Made by a program: the position numbers and the translations under genes
Notes under the pieces: model-generated
Told to the model about the DNA's origin: nothing
The model's input: the letters and a program-made list of their open reading frames with translations, nothing else
The model's database searches: none
In this document: positions 29,201 through 39,275 of the stretch, piece by piece
Layout: the number at the start of each line of letters is the position of its first letter
Numbering within the stretch: the first letter of the stretch is position 1
Assembly (NCBI RefSeq): GCF_001729765.1
Contig: NZ_CP017181.1
Location: 2,790,001-2,854,000, forward strand
Length of the DNA stretch: 64,000 nucleotides
Source: Enterobacter kobei
GTDB lineage: Bacteria > Pseudomonadota > Gammaproteobacteria > Enterobacterales > Enterobacteriaceae
Direction of reading: 5' to 3'

Positions 29201-31802
29201 AGCGAGAATTAAAACTAAACGCCGCATTTCGCCATTCTGGTTGCTGCCTGTCATCGCCCTGATGATTGCAGGCTGGCTTATCTGGACGAGCTATGAAGAT
29301 CGCGGAAGTACCGTCACCATTGATTTCCAGACCGCCGACGGCATTGTCGCCGGACGAACCCCCGTTCGTTTTCAGGGGGTTGAAGTCGGTACGGTTCAGG
29401 ACATCTCACTCGGAAAAGGGCTGAACAAAATTCAGGTGCGGGTCAGCATTAAATCGGACATGCAGGACGCGCTGCGCAGCGAAACGCAGTTCTGGCTGGT
29501 CACGCCGAAGGCGTCTCTGGCGGGTGTCTCGGGGCTGGATGCGCTGGTTGGCGGTAACTACATCGGTATGATGCCAGGCAAGGGCGAACCGCAGGATCAC
29601 TTTGTCGCGCTGGATACGCAGCCAAAATACCGTCTCAATAACGGCGATCTGATGATCCATCTGCAGGCGCCGGATCTCGGCTCACTGAACAGTGGCTCGT
29701 TGGTCTATTTCCGAAAAATTCCGGTGGGTCGCGTTTACGATTACGCCATCAATCCGAACAAACAGGGCGTGACCATCGATGTGCTGATCGAACGCCGATT
29801 CACCAACCTGGTGAAAAAAGGCAGCCGCTTCTGGAACGTGTCTGGCGTAGATGCCGACCTCAGCCTGAGCGGTGCTAAAGTGAAGCTGGAGAGCCTGGCC
29901 GCACTGGTAAACGGGGCGATTGCCTTTGACTCCTCGGAGAACTCCAGCCCTGCTGCTGCCGATGATACGTTCGGGTTGTACGCTGATCTGGCGCACAGCC
30001 AGCGAGGGGTGATCGTCAAACTTGTTCTGCCCGATGCGAAAGGTCTGAAAGCCGGATCAACACCGCTGATGTATCAGGGTCTGCAGGTAGGTCAGCTCAC
30101 CAAAATGACGCTCAACCCTGGCGGCTCGGTGACGGGCGAAATGACCGTCGACCCCAGCGTGGTCGATCTCCTGCGCGAGAAAACGCGTATCGAGATGCGC
30201 AGTCCGAAGCTCTCTCTGAACGATGCCAGTCTCAGCACTTTGCTGACCGGCAACACGTTTGAACTGATCCCCGGTGAAGGAAAGCCAAGCAACAACTTCG
30301 TGATCGCCCCGGCGGATAAAGCCCTGCTGCAAAAACCGGGCGTTGTGACGGTTACGCTAAATGCACCCGAAAGTTATGGTATTGAAGCCGGTCAGCCGCT
30401 GATCCTCCACGGTGTCCAGGTGGGTCAGGTTCTGGAGCGAACGCTTTCCGAAAACGGCGTGAGCTTCTCGGTAGCGATCGATCCGCAATACAGCAACCTC
30501 GTCCATGGCGACAGTAAATTCGTGGTTAACAGCCGCGTCGATGTGAAGGTAGGCCTGGACGGCGTAGAGTTCCTTGGTGCCAGTGCCAGCGAATGGGTTA
30601 ACGGCGGCATTCGCATTTTGCCGGGCGATAAAGGCCCCATCCGCGAAAATTACCCGCTGTATGCCAACCTGGACAAAGCGATTGAAAACAGCCTGAGCGA
30701 TCTGCCGACGACCACGCTGACCTTGAGCGCCGAGACGCTACCGGACGTCCAGGCAGGTTCTGTTGTGCTGTATCGCAAGTTTGAAGTCGGGGAAGTGATC
30801 GCCGTTCGCCCGCGTGCGGACGCGTTTGATATCGAACTGCATATCAAGCCGGAGTATCGCAAGCTGCTGACGCCAAACAGCGTCTTCTGGGCCGAAGGCG
30901 GCGCGAAAGTTCAGCTTAACGGTAACGGGCTGACCGTGCAGGCCTCCCCGCTCTCACGCGCGCTGCGCGGCGCCATTAGCTTCGATAACCTCAGCGGTGC
31001 AGGCGCAAACCTGCGTAAGGGCGATAAGCGTATTCTCTTCCCGTCCGAAACCGCCGCGCGTGCCGTGGGTGGGCAGATTACCCTGCATGCATTTGATGCC
31101 GGTAAGCTGGCGGAAGGCATGCCGATTCGCTACCTGGGCATTGATATCGGCCAGATCCAGAAGCTGACGCTGATCACCTCCCGCAACGAGGTACAGGCCA
31201 CCGCGGTGCTCTACCCGGAATATGTGCAGACCTTCGCCCGTACCGGTTCCCGCTTCTCGGTGGTGACGCCGCAGATTTCGGCCGCAGGCGTTGAACATCT
31301 CGACACTATTCTGCAGCCCTATATCAACGTCGAACCCGGCCAGGGCAATGCACGGCGTGATTTCGAACTGCAGGAAGCCACCATCACCGATTCGCGCTAC
31401 CTCGGTGGCCTGAGCATTGTGGTGGAAGTCCCGGAAGCAGGCTCACTTGGCATCGGCACACCGGTTCTGTTCCGCGGTATTGAGGTAGGTACGGTAACGG
31501 GTCTGACGCTTGGTACGCTCTCCGATCGTGTGATGGTGGCGTTACGTATCAGCGACCGTTACCAGCACCTGGTACGAAATAATTCGGTATTCTGGCTGGC
31601 ATCTGGCTACTCGCTGGACTTCGGCCTGACGGGGGGCGTGGTGAAAACCGGTACCTTCAACCAGTTCATCCGTGGTGGTATTGCGTTTGCCACCCCGCCG
31701 GGCACGCCACTGGCGCCAAAAGCGCAGTCAGGGAAACACTTCCTGCTGCTCGAAAGCGAACCGAAAGAGTGGCGTGAATGGGGAACGGCTCTGCCGCGTT
31801 AA
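29169..31802 (+). CDS. letB: MCE-domain lipid-transport protein LetB (YebT)
   Basis: 877 residues. LetB forms a hexameric periplasm-spanning tunnel of stacked MCE rings that conducts lipids. N-terminal TM about 22-42 ([20 protein letters not shown]). Seven MCE repeats follow, recognisable by recurring [14 protein letters not shown] / [14 protein letters not shown] / [16 protein letters not shown] segments. The ATG at 29169 gives [14 protein letters not shown] as in E. coli; an in-frame TTG/ATG upstream inside letA is less likely. A terminator follows the stop. Confidence 0.96.
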   Translation: MSQETPASPTEARIKTKRRISPFWLLPVIALMIAGWLIWTSYEDRGSTVTIDFQTADGIVAGRTPVRFQGVEVGTVQDISLGKGLNKIQVRVSIKSDMQDALRSETQFWLVTPKASLAGVSGLDALVGGNYIGMMPGKGEPQDHFVALDTQPKYRLNNGDLMIHLQAPDLGSLNSGSLVYFRKIPVGRVYDYAINPNKQGVTIDVLIERRFTNLVKKGSRFWNVSGVDADLSLSGAKVKLESLAALVNGAIAFDSSENSSPAAADDTFGLYADLAHSQRGVIVKLVLPDAKGLKAGSTPLMYQGLQVGQLTKMTLNPGGSVTGEMTVDPSVVDLLREKTRIEMRSPKLSLNDASLSTLLTGNTFELIPGEGKPSNNFVIAPADKALLQKPGVVTVTLNAPESYGIEAGQPLILHGVQVGQVLERTLSENGVSFSVAIDPQYSNLVHGDSKFVVNSRVDVKVGLDGVEFLGASASEWVNGGIRILPGDKGPIRENYPLYANLDKAIENSLSDLPTTTLTLSAETLPDVQAGSVVLYRKFEVGEVIAVRPRADAFDIELHIKPEYRKLLTPNSVFWAEGGAKVQLNGNGLTVQASPLSRALRGAISFDNLSGAGANLRKGDKRILFPSETAARAVGGQITLHAFDAGKLAEGMPIRYLGIDIGQIQKLTLITSRNEVQATAVLYPEYVQTFARTGSRFSVVTPQISAAGVEHLDTILQPYINVEPGQGNARRDFELQEATITDSRYLGGLSIVVEVPEAGSLGIGTPVLFRGIEVGTVTGLTLGTLSDRVMVALRISDRYQHLVRNNSVFWLASGYSLDFGLTGGVVKTGTFNQFIRGGIAFATPPGTPLAPKAQSGKHFLLLESEPKEWREWGTALPR

Positions 31803-31806
31803 TCTG

Positions 31807-31840
31807 AAAGGCTCCGGTGTCAACGCGCCGGAGCCTTTAT
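31807..31840 (+). terminator. Rho-independent terminator of letAB
   Basis: Perfect 11-bp stem AAAGGCTCCGG (31807-31817) / CCGGAGCCTTT (31828-31838), starting 5 bp after the letB stop. Confidence 0.88.
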
Positions 31841-31879
31841 GTTACACTGCGCACCTGAACTTTTCCCTGTGGTGTGCAC

Positions 31880-33322
31880 GTGGCTCAAAACTCCGTATTT
31901 CTTCCTGAACAATTCCTTGCGCAAATGCGCGAGGCGCTTCCCTCTCACCTGTCGTTAGATGATTTTATAGCCGCCTGCCAGCGTCCGTTACGCCGGAGCA
32001 TTCGCGTCAACACGCTGAAAATCAGCGTCGATGATTTTCTGACGCTGGTTTCCCCATACAACTGGCAGCTTACGCCGGTGCCCTGGTGTGCAGAGGGGTT
32101 TTGGATCGAGCGCGATGACGAAGATGCCGTGCCGCTGGGAAGTACCGCAGAACATCTGAGCGGTCTGTTTTATATTCAGGAAGCCAGTTCGATGCTGCCG
32201 GTTGCCGCCCTGTTCGCAGAAGGCAACGCACCTGAACGCGTGATGGACGTGGCCGCCGCGCCCGGCTCGAAAACAACACAAATTGCCGCCCGGATGGGTA
32301 ATCACGGGGCGATTCTTGCCAACGAATTTTCCGCCAGCCGCGTGAAAGTCTTGCATGCCAACATCAGCCGCTGCGGTATCCAGAATGTCGCCCTGACGCA
32401 TTTTGACGGACGCGTGTTTGGCGCCGCCTTGCCGGAAGCGTTCGATGCCATTCTGCTCGACGCCCCCTGCTCTGGCGAGGGGGTGGTGCGTAAAGATCCC
32501 GATGCGTTAAAGAACTGGTCTGTGGAAAGCAATCTTGAGATCGCTGCCACGCAGCGCGAACTGATCGACAGCGCCTTTCACGCCCTGCGACCCGGCGGCA
32601 CGCTGGTTTACTCCACCTGTACCCTCAACCGCGATGAAAACGAAGACGTCTGTCTGTGGTTGAAAGCGCAATACCCGGATGCCGTTGAGTTCCTGCCACT
32701 TAACGATCTGTTTGCCACGGCAGATGAGGCCGCCACGCCGGAAGGTTTCCTGCACGTGTTCCCACAGATTTACGACTGCGAAGGGTTCTTTGTGGCTCGT
32801 CTGCGCAAAACTCAGGCGGTGGCTCCCCTGCCAGCCCCGAAATTTAAGGTCGGCAATTTCCCGTTCGCCCCGCTGAAGGGCCGCGATGCTGTGCAACTTA
32901 AAGCCGCCGCCAACAAGGTTGGGCTGATCTGGGATGAGAATCTGCACCTCTGGATGCGTGATAAAGAGATATGGCTGTTCCCGGCACCCATTGAGCCGCT
33001 TATTGGCAAAGTCCGTTTTTCACGTATCGGGATCCGCCTGGCGGAAGTGCATAATAAAGGTTACCGCTGGCAGCACGAAGCGGTCATCGCCCTGGCGGAC
33101 AGCGATAACACGTTTGAATTGACGCATCAGGAAGCCGAAGAGTGGTATCGTGGTCGCGACGTTTACCCGGAAACCACCCCGTCTCAGGATGAGGTTATTG
33201 TGACGTATCAGGGCTTCCCGTTGGGTCTGGCGAAAAAGGTCGGCTCGCGGCTGAAAAATAGTTATCCGCGGGAGTTGGTCCGCGATGGCCGGTTGTTTAC
33301 GGGTAACAGTCCCACCGACTAA
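31880..33322 (+). CDS. rsmF: 16S rRNA (cytosine-1407-C5)-methyltransferase RsmF
   Basis: 480 residues. Forms m5C1407 in 16S rRNA from SAM. Motifs: SAM site [19 protein letters not shown] (about 118-136), the helper-cysteine motif DAPCSGEG (about 198-205) and the catalytic STCTLN (about 246-251). The C-terminal PUA-like domain carries KVRFSRIGI. The GTG at 31880 gives [12 protein letters not shown], aligning with E. coli MAQHTVYFPDAF; an in-frame GTG two codons earlier is the alternative. Confidence 0.95.
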   Translation: MAQNSVFLPEQFLAQMREALPSHLSLDDFIAACQRPLRRSIRVNTLKISVDDFLTLVSPYNWQLTPVPWCAEGFWIERDDEDAVPLGSTAEHLSGLFYIQEASSMLPVAALFAEGNAPERVMDVAAAPGSKTTQIAARMGNHGAILANEFSASRVKVLHANISRCGIQNVALTHFDGRVFGAALPEAFDAILLDAPCSGEGVVRKDPDALKNWSVESNLEIAATQRELIDSAFHALRPGGTLVYSTCTLNRDENEDVCLWLKAQYPDAVEFLPLNDLFATADEAATPEGFLHVFPQIYDCEGFFVARLRKTQAVAPLPAPKFKVGNFPFAPLKGRDAVQLKAAANKVGLIWDENLHLWMRDKEIWLFPAPIEPLIGKVRFSRIGIRLAEVHNKGYRWQHEAVIALADSDNTFELTHQEAEEWYRGRDVYPETTPSQDEVIVTYQGFPLGLAKKVGSRLKNSYPRELVRDGRLFTGNSPTD

Positions 33323-33428
33323 AAAAAAGCGCATTTTTTTACTGGCGATTTTGCTCTCCTTGTCTACGATCAAAAATGGATGCCCATACTGGTCATACCA
33401 GATTCTGAAAACCGACCCGGAGAGCACT

Positions 33429-33668
33429 ATGACGAAAACCAGCGTGCGTATTGGCGCTTTTGAGATCGACGACGCAGAGCTGCGCGGCGAAGCACAAGGC
33501 GATCGAACGTTAAGTATTCCCTGCAAATCCGACCCGGATTTGTGCATGCAACTCGACGCATGGGATGCGGATACCAGCGTCCCGGCGATACTTGATGGCG
33601 AACACTCTGTTCTTTACCGTGAGCATTACGATAGCAAAACCGATGCCTGGGTCATGCGCCTTGCCTGA
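33429..33668 (+). CDS. yebV: Conserved small protein YebV
   Basis: 79-residue cytoplasmic protein of unknown function, close to E. coli YebV (MTKTSVRIGAFEIDDAELRG; C32 and C39 in the middle). The frame is open further upstream, but the ATG at 33429 has GGAGAGC just before it and matches the family. In K-12 yebW follows; here a terminator follows directly. Confidence 0.92.
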   Translation: MTKTSVRIGAFEIDDAELRGEAQGDRTLSIPCKSDPDLCMQLDAWDADTSVPAILDGEHSVLYREHYDSKTDAWVMRLA

Positions 33669-33677
33669 CCTAAAGAG

Positions 33678-33700
33678 AACCCGCCCGAAGGCGGGTTATT
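33678..33700. terminator. Terminator between yebV and pphA
   Basis: Stem AACCCGCC / GGCGGGTT with a CGAA tetraloop, followed by ATTTATT. It sits between convergent yebV and pphA. Confidence 0.8.
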
Positions 33701-33702
33701 TA

Positions 33703-34347
33703 TTACTGTAGCTGTGCCAGCGTGAAGTAACCGTCGAACACCGCTCCGGTATCAATATAGTGCAGGTTATCAAAATCATACCGCCTGTCGACGGGCGTAT
33801 GCCCGAACCAGAAATGATCCGCACCGCTAATCCCCTGCCCTTTGCCCACCATAAAGCCCATCAACCTGTCGCGATCCCACAGCACGCGCTGGGCGCTCAC
33901 CGGTTTTTGCCAGCGGTATTCCGCGGCGGGGTAATCTGCGTGCGCAATAACATTGAGACCGTTTGCGCAGGTTATCTCGATAATATGCGGCAATTCGCGG
34001 CAGGCGTTTAGTAACGTTCGCGCCAGCGCCTGCTGCTCGCGATCAAGGCGCGTAAACCACACTCCACCATTCATCGCCCACAGCGAAGAATCATTATTGT
34101 CCAGACTATCAATTGCCATTTGCTCATGGTTACCCCGCACGGCTCTGAACCATTTCTCATTGATGAGCTGCAGTGTTTTTACGCTGTCAGGACCGCGATC
34201 GATCAAATCGCCAACGGAAATAAGCAAATCCTCATACGGATTAAAATGGCGGCGTTTCAGTTCGTCCATAAGCCAGTGATAACAGCCATGTATATCGCTG
34301 ACAACCCAGACGTGACGCCACATCCCACCCTCTATTCGCTGATACAT
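33703..34347 (-). CDS. pphA: Serine/threonine protein phosphatase PphA-like
   Basis: 214-residue PPP-type metallophosphatase related to E. coli PphA and PphB and phage lambda phosphatase. Metal-site motifs are visible: SDIHGCYH (about 17-24; D and H ligands), GDLIDRG (about 46-52) and RGNHEQM (about 70-76); later HADYP and GHTPV supply histidines. Position between yebV and the sdsR region matches pphA in K-12. Its substrate here is unknown; in E. coli it is linked to heat-shock and misfolded-protein signalling. Confidence 0.9.
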   Translation of the reverse strand: MYQRIEGGMWRHVWVVSDIHGCYHWLMDELKRRHFNPYEDLLISVGDLIDRGPDSVKTLQLINEKWFRAVRGNHEQMAIDSLDNNDSSLWAMNGGVWFTRLDREQQALARTLLNACRELPHIIEITCANGLNVIAHADYPAAEYRWQKPVSAQRVLWDRDRLMGFMVGKGQGISGADHFWFGHTPVDRRYDFDNLHYIDTGAVFDGYFTLAQLQ

Positions 34348-34514
34348 AAGGCCTCCTTTAAACAGTATAGCCGCCGTATAAAAAGCAAAAGACGGGAGCG
34401 GTTCTTACAAAGTCAAACAAACGGTAAACCAACCAGAAATAAAGATCCTCACGCTATTAATCCCTTATTCCTGGCTCCTTAGAATAGAGGCAGAAAAAAA
34501 CGAGGGATCTTCAC

Positions 34515-35456
34515 GTGTCTAATACACACCTGCATAACGATGTGTTCTACCCACATCGCACAAATATAATTTCCGAGCTGGTGAACGGCGAACGTGTCCC
34601 GGGACCCATCTGGCGGAAACGCGATTATCGGCTGAAGTTCCTTTTACGTTCGCTTCTGTTCTGGTCTTCCACCCGTCGCATGCTGGAAGCCCTTTCAGGG
34701 CGTGACGATTTCGACAAACTGCTCGCCGCTCAAATTACATTGCCCAGCAAGACCCATCGGCAGTATCTGATGCGTGGCCTGACCGCGAACGATCGCGCCG
34801 ACGCTATCGTTACCCATTATTACTGGATCGATAGCCTGAAAGAGCGCGCCCTCGCCCAGGCGCTGACCAGCCCGCAGGAACAAACCGTTGTTCAGTTCCA
34901 TGCAAAAGAGGGCGTGATCTATACGGTTAATGCATCCTCTGCCGGGAAAGCCGAGCGCGAAGGTGAGAGCACGCTGTGGCTGCGCGATAACGAGGATACG
35001 CTGCTTGCCAGCCTGACCTTTAGCGTAGCCCGCAGCAACGGACAACGCGTAATAGTGATTGGCGGGCTTCAGGGCCCCCGCCGCTGCGTGTCGCGGGACG
35101 TCATTAAACAATCCACCCGCGCCTGTCACGGCCTGTTCCCTAAACGCGTGCTGATGGAAGTTCTTTTCCAGCTGGCCTTACAGTCATCTGTTAAGGCGAT
35201 TTTTGCCGTCAGCGACGAGGGACACGTTTTCCGCGCATTGCGCTATCGCCTCAGCAAAGGCCGCCATTTCCACGCCAGCTATGACGAATTCTGGGATTCT
35301 CTGGGCGGTAAAAAGGTCTCCGGCTTCTGCTGGCAGCTCCCGCTGCAGATGGAACGCAAATCTCTCGACGAGATCGCGAGCAAGAAGCGTGCGGAATACC
35401 GCCGTCGTTTTGAATTGCTTGATGAAATTGAGGCGTCGGTAAAATCCCGCTTTTAA
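34515..35456 (+). CDS. VirK/YbjX family protein (DUF535)
   Basis: 313 residues of the VirK/YbjX family, associated in Shigella and Salmonella with virulence, outer-membrane integrity and antimicrobial-peptide resistance; its biochemical role is unknown. Conserved segments include GGLQGPRRCVSRDVIKQSTR and FAVSDEGHVFRALRYR. No signal peptide. GTG start with GAGGGATC about 7 bases upstream. K-12 lacks a gene of this family at this locus (its ybjX is elsewhere), so this is an accessory or lineage-specific gene. Confidence 0.85.
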   Translation: MSNTHLHNDVFYPHRTNIISELVNGERVPGPIWRKRDYRLKFLLRSLLFWSSTRRMLEALSGRDDFDKLLAAQITLPSKTHRQYLMRGLTANDRADAIVTHYYWIDSLKERALAQALTSPQEQTVVQFHAKEGVIYTVNASSAGKAEREGESTLWLRDNEDTLLASLTFSVARSNGQRVIVIGGLQGPRRCVSRDVIKQSTRACHGLFPKRVLMEVLFQLALQSSVKAIFAVSDEGHVFRALRYRLSKGRHFHASYDEFWDSLGGKKVSGFCWQLPLQMERKSLDEIASKKRAEYRRRFELLDEIEASVKSRF

Positions 35457-35584
35457 GCACGGCGCTGACTTTCCTTAATTGCTCACAAAAATTTAACAAA
35501 ACAGGCAAAAAGGGCTGGACTTCCGCCTGCGGTGTTGTGATATGTTTTACGAAGTCGCACAGGATGCATCCGCTGCATAAAGAT

Positions 35585-35845
35585 GATAAAAGGCGTAACG
35601 TATTGTCTTTCATACAGATAAAAAGAGACCGAATACGATTCCTGTATTCGGTCCAGGGAAATGGCTCTTGGGAGAGAGCCGTGCGCTAAAAGTTGGCATT
35701 AATGCAGGCTAAGTCGCCTTGCCTTTTAAGAATAGATGACGACGCCAGGTTTTCCAGTCCACAGTTAAAGCGGCCAGAAAAAAAGCGTTAAATCATCATT
35801 AAAAACAAAAAACCGCAGTGCTTTCGCGAGCATCTGCGGTTTTTT
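35585..35845 (+). ncRNA. sraC: sRNA SraC (RyeA), antisense to SdsR
   Basis: The plus strand of this block resembles E. coli SraC/RyeA, a roughly 250-nt RNA that contains the full complement of SdsR and ends at a hairpin. Here the 3' end is set by the terminator at 35811-35845. The 5' end is an estimate. Confidence 0.5.
35621..35723 (-). ncRNA. sdsR: sigma-S-dependent sRNA SdsR (RyeB)
   Basis: About 103 nt. The 5' end GGCAAGGCGACTTAGCC, the internal block with GCGCACGGCTCTCTCCCAAG, and the 3' hairpin GACCGAATAC ... GTATTCGGTC followed by T-run all match E. coli SdsR, an abundant Hfq-binding stationary-phase sRNA acting on ompD, mutS, tolC and others. A CTATTCT -10-like element lies at 35729-35735, as expected for sigma-S. 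Confidence 0.93.
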
Positions 35846-35846
35846 A
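35811..35846. terminator. Bidirectional terminator of yebY and SraC
   Basis: Stem AACCGCAG / CTGCGGTT extended by TGCT / AGCA, followed by T-run on plus and T-rich sequence on minus. It lies 15 bp past the yebY stop. Confidence 0.85.
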
Positions 35847-35861
35847 TTGGAAACCTGAACG

Positions 35862-36200
35862 CTAGCAGAGCTTGTCAGCGCGTTCGATAAACGGTGTCAG
35901 GCTCATCTTCTGCCCCGGATGAGCCGGGTCATCAATCTGAATCACGCTGATGGGCTGGCCGCTGCTCTTGCCGCTGGCCACCTGCTGCTCTGCAACCTCA
36001 TTCAACGGGTATTGCACCAGCGTACTCGGGTTGATCGCGTATAACGCATGTCCCGGACGACAGGTCAGCATCACCTCTTCGCGATTAAACGCCCACTTGT
36101 CTTTACCCACTTCAAAACGGCTGACGGTGATCACCTGCGGCGCGGCCAGAGCGCTCCCCGTGCAGGCCAGCAATAAGAGCGAAAGTACTGTTTTTTTCAT
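35862..36200 (-). CDS. yebY: Periplasmic copper-related protein YebY (DUF2511)
   Basis: 112 residues, close to E. coli YebY. Signal peptide about 1-19 ([20 protein letters not shown]). Mature domain [20 protein letters not shown] ... with C47 and the terminal C112, a possible disulfide. E. coli members of this operon respond to copper via CusRS. Third gene of yobA-yebZ-yebY, 16 bp after yebZ. Confidence 0.92.
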   Translation of the reverse strand: MKKTVLSLLLLACTGSALAAPQVITVSRFEVGKDKWAFNREEVMLTCRPGHALYAINPSTLVQYPLNEVAEQQVASGKSSGQPISVIQIDDPAHPGQKMSLTPFIERADKLC

Positions 36201-36216
36201 ATGTTAGTTAACCTTG

Positions 36217-37086
36217 TCAGAAGGGTTCCCAGGTGGCGAACAGGCTGACCGCTGCCAGAACCAGCGCTCCCAGCACCACTTCTGCCTGTGTCATCCTGAT
36301 AAAAAGCTGTTGTGCCCACCCGGAATCCGGACGAAACCGTGGCACCAGAAAATACCGATTTGCCAGCGCAATTGCCACCATCAACGCCACCAGCGCACAT
36401 TTGAACAATAAAAGCTGCACGTAGCCAGCCTGCCAGGGAATATGGACGCCCAGAATCAAGAGCGAATTGATCGTCCCTGTGAGCAGCACGCCCGCGACGG
36501 CATAGTGGCCTACGCGCGAGAAACGCATCATGGTGTAGATGGCCGCGTTCTGCCAGCGCCCTTTTGCCAGATGCATGCAGAACAGCAGCGGCAGTAATCC
36601 GCCGAGCCAGGTTGCGGCACATAACAGATGAACGGCATGATTGAGACGCTGCACAGCCCCCAACGGACCTTCGTTCATCGTCGCGTGGCCTACCCCTGCC
36701 AGCAGGACAAACTGCCCCATTGCGAGCAGTAGCAGCCGGGAGCCTTTCAGCGGCGCAAGCCACGCGGCAGCAACCGTAATGGAAGCCAGGATAATTTGCC
36801 ACAGCCAGACGCTGCCAAACTGCGTCCCCAGTACGCCGTGCCAGACTTGCGTGTTAATCACATCTCCCCAGCCGTCGCCCATTAATCCGCCCTGAAGCAT
36901 GAACATCAGAAGCGCAGCGGCCAGGCTGATTAAAGATGCCACCCGCTGCTGTAGCGCGAAACGCAGAGCCATCAGACGGTGGAGAGAGGAAGGCGCCAAC
37001 CAGACGCTGTATAGCGCATTACCAAAAACGAGCATCAGCGCCGCGAAATGGATAAAGCGCAACCCAACATAGACCAGTGCCAGCAT
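36217..37086 (-). CDS. yebZ: CopD-family inner membrane protein YebZ
   Basis: 289 residues with about eight TM helices and conserved TM histidines (for example [20 protein letters not shown] near the start, and [20 protein letters not shown]). CopD-family protein, predicted copper import or homeostasis partner of the CopC-like YobA. The start codon lies 1 bp after the yobA stop, so translation is probably coupled. Confidence 0.93.
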   Translation of the reverse strand: MLALVYVGLRFIHFAALMLVFGNALYSVWLAPSSLHRLMALRFALQQRVASLISLAAALLMFMLQGGLMGDGWGDVINTQVWHGVLGTQFGSVWLWQIILASITVAAAWLAPLKGSRLLLLAMGQFVLLAGVGHATMNEGPLGAVQRLNHAVHLLCAATWLGGLLPLLFCMHLAKGRWQNAAIYTMMRFSRVGHYAVAGVLLTGTINSLLILGVHIPWQAGYVQLLLFKCALVALMVAIALANRYFLVPRFRPDSGWAQQLFIRMTQAEVVLGALVLAAVSLFATWEPF

Positions 37087-37087
37087 G

Positions 37088-37459
37088 CTATTTCACGCTA
37101 AAGTGATAGCTGCCTTTGGTTTTGTGGCCGTCGACGGAAACCACATGCCAGTCCACCTGGTAGGTTCCGGTCGCCAGCGTTTGCGCCAGCGGAACGATCA
37201 GTTGAGCCTTGTTCTTTTCGTCTCGCGTTACGGCTCCCGTTTTGACGACCTGCTTGTGCGCATCCGTCACCACCACACCGCTAAATCCCGGTTCGATACC
37301 TTCCGAAAAATTCAGCGTCAGTGACTGCGGAGCGCTCACCACGCTGTCTGCTGCCGGGCTCTGCTGTTTAAGATGCGCATGCGCCAGCACAGCGGGCGAG
37401 ATAATGACTGATGCCAGAAAAACCAGCGCGCATACCGTGCGGGAAGTGGATAACCCCAT
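37088..37459 (-). CDS. yobA: CopC-like periplasmic copper-binding protein YobA
   Basis: 123 residues. Signal peptide about 1-26, giving a mature N-terminus H-A-H-L in which the first His can act in a copper brace, as in CopC proteins; the partner histidine lies in [15 protein letters not shown]. The ATG at 37459 is chosen because AAGGA then sits nine bases upstream; the ATG at 37468 overlaps that site. First gene of the yobA-yebZ-yebY operon; divergent from holE. Confidence 0.93.
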   Translation of the reverse strand: MGLSTSRTVCALVFLASVIISPAVLAHAHLKQQSPAADSVVSAPQSLTLNFSEGIEPGFSGVVVTDAHKQVVKTGAVTRDEKNKAQLIVPLAQTLATGTYQVDWHVVSVDGHKTKGSYHFSVK

Positions 37460-37596
37460 CGCGATCATTCCTTTTTGTTATGTCTGTATGCTAAAGAATA
37501 ACGCTGTATAATAGACGAGTCGAGGATCATCCCGCCTCCGCTTGTCATCGTCGCGCAATCGCGGTAACGTTGCCGCCGCATAAACAGGAGAAGGAA

Positions 37597-37827
37597 ATGA
37601 AAATCAATCTGGCCGCCCTTCCTCAGGACGAGATGGATAAAGTGAATGTCGATCTCGCAGCCGCTGGCGTTGCGTTCAAAGAGCGTTACAACATGCCCAT
37701 CGTAGCTGAAGTTGTGGAACGGGAACAACCCGCCCATTTGCGCGACTGGTTCCGGGAAAGATTAATTGCTCACCGTCTCGCTTCGGTCAACCTCTCTCGT
37801 CTGCCGTACGAGCCTAAAGTTAAATAA
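37597..37827 (+). CDS. holE: DNA polymerase III theta subunit HolE
   Basis: 76-residue theta subunit that stabilises the epsilon proofreading subunit in the Pol III core. From [20 protein letters not shown] to [15 protein letters not shown] the sequence is almost that of E. coli. The ATG at 37597 has AGGAGAAGGA just upstream. Confidence 0.96.
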   Translation: MKINLAALPQDEMDKVNVDLAAAGVAFKERYNMPIVAEVVEREQPAHLRDWFRERLIAHRLASVNLSRLPYEPKVK

Positions 37828-37937
37828 GCTTAACGAGTCGTTACACTTCCTTACGCGAAATCTGGCAGGATAAGAAAACCCTGATTAAATTAGGTGTATT
37901 CTTAAATCCCTGCGACTCAGTGTATAAGGAAGTCACG

Positions 37938-38588
37938 ATGTCACAATGGAATATAGCGGCAGCCCAGTATGGCGGGCAGTATCACAGTGTTGATGAACAC
38001 GTTACCCACCACCTACGCTTCATTGCCGAAGCGGCACAGCAGCAGTGCGATCTGCTGGTCTTCCCGGAACTCTCCTTAACCGGCTCAGGCACAACGACGT
38101 TACCTCCCCCACCGTGCGACGCACAGCTGGAACCCTTGCTTGATGCGGCACATTTTTACCAGATTAGCGTTATTGCCGGGCTTCCCCTTGAGCGGAATGG
38201 CCAGCGTCAGAAAGGTCTCGTGCTCTTTACGCCCTCTCGGCCGAGCATCGTGCGCTATCCGCAAGGCGGCGGTGCGAGCCTGGTTCCGGGGGATAAACAG
38301 CTCACCATCATTGATGCGCAGGGCGATTCCCCCAATCTCGATTCGCAGGCAACGCTGTTCACCAGCAGCCAGTCGGTAAGGGACAACCGCTGGCGGCAGT
38401 CCATCAGCACCCTGCAACGCTTTGCACACAAATATGCCATTGCGGTATTAATGGCGAACGCCAGCACCGGCAGCGCATTATGGGATGAAAAAGGCCAGTT
38501 GATCGTGCGGGCGGATAAAGGCGAGCTGCTGTTAACCGGCACGCTTAACCGACAGGGTTGGCAAGGCGATATCATTCCTTTAGGCTAA
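37938..38588 (+). CDS. yobB: Nitrilase-like carbon-nitrogen hydrolase family protein YobB
   Basis: 216 residues with the nitrilase fold signature: WNIAAAQYGG near the start and LLVFPELSLTG carrying the first triad glutamate (E44). The expected Lys (near 107) and Cys (near 140-146) are not seen: those regions read IVRYPQGGGASLVPG and LFTSSQSVRDN. The protein may therefore be non-catalytic or use another mechanism. Function unknown, also in E. coli. GTAAGGAAGTC provides the ribosome binding site. Lies 24 bp before exoX. Confidence 0.85.
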   Translation: MSQWNIAAAQYGGQYHSVDEHVTHHLRFIAEAAQQQCDLLVFPELSLTGSGTTTLPPPPCDAQLEPLLDAAHFYQISVIAGLPLERNGQRQKGLVLFTPSRPSIVRYPQGGGASLVPGDKQLTIIDAQGDSPNLDSQATLFTSSQSVRDNRWRQSISTLQRFAHKYAIAVLMANASTGSALWDEKGQLIVRADKGELLLTGTLNRQGWQGDIIPLG

Positions 38589-38612
38589 GCGTTTTAAGCT
38601 CAGGAGATTTTC

Positions 38613-39275
38613 ATGCTGCGCGTCATTGATACCGAAACTTGCGATCTTCAGGGCGGAATTGTGGAGGTGGCCTCGGTCGACGTCGTTGACGGAAAAATAG
38701 TCAACCCGATGAGCCATCTGGTGCGGCCCGATCGCCCTATTAGCCCGCAGGCCATGGCTATCCATCGCATCACTGAATCAATGGTGGCGGATAAACCCTG
38801 GATAGAAGACATTATCCCGCACTACTATGGCAGCCCGTGGTATGTCGCCCACAATGCCAGCTTCGACCGTCGGGTTCTCCCCGACATGCCCGGGGAATGG
38901 ATTTGCACCATGAAGCTGGCGCGTCGCCTGTGGCCGGGGATCAAATACAGCAATATGGCGCTGTATAAATCCCGCAAGCTCAGCGTCAGAACGCCTGAAG
39001 GGCTTCACCATCACCGCGCGCTGTATGACTGCTATATCACCGCTGCGCTGCTGATCGATATTATGAATACTTCCGGCTGGACACCGGATGATATGGCGAC
39101 GATTACCGGCCGTCCTGCACTGCTGACGACGTTCACCTTCGGAAAATACCGCGGGAGAGCAGTATCGGATATTGCAGATAAAGATCCAGGCTATCTGCGC
39201 TGGCTGTATAACAACCTCGACAAGATGAGCCCGGAGCTACGCTTAACCCTGAAGCATTATCTGGGTGAAGCTTAA
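38613..39275 (+). CDS. exoX: Exodeoxyribonuclease X ExoX
   Basis: 220-residue 3'-5' DnaQ-family exonuclease acting in mismatch repair and UV survival. DEDDh motifs: VIDTET (ExoI), HNASFDRR (ExoII) and [11 protein letters not shown] (ExoIII). CAGGAG lies just upstream of the ATG. The C-terminal part contains FTFGKYRG typical of ExoX. Overlaps convergent ptrB by 4 bp. Confidence 0.95.
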   Translation: MLRVIDTETCDLQGGIVEVASVDVVDGKIVNPMSHLVRPDRPISPQAMAIHRITESMVADKPWIEDIIPHYYGSPWYVAHNASFDRRVLPDMPGEWICTMKLARRLWPGIKYSNMALYKSRKLSVRTPEGLHHHRALYDCYITAALLIDIMNTSGWTPDDMATITGRPALLTTFTFGKYRGRAVSDIADKDPGYLRWLYNNLDKMSPELRLTLKHYLGEA

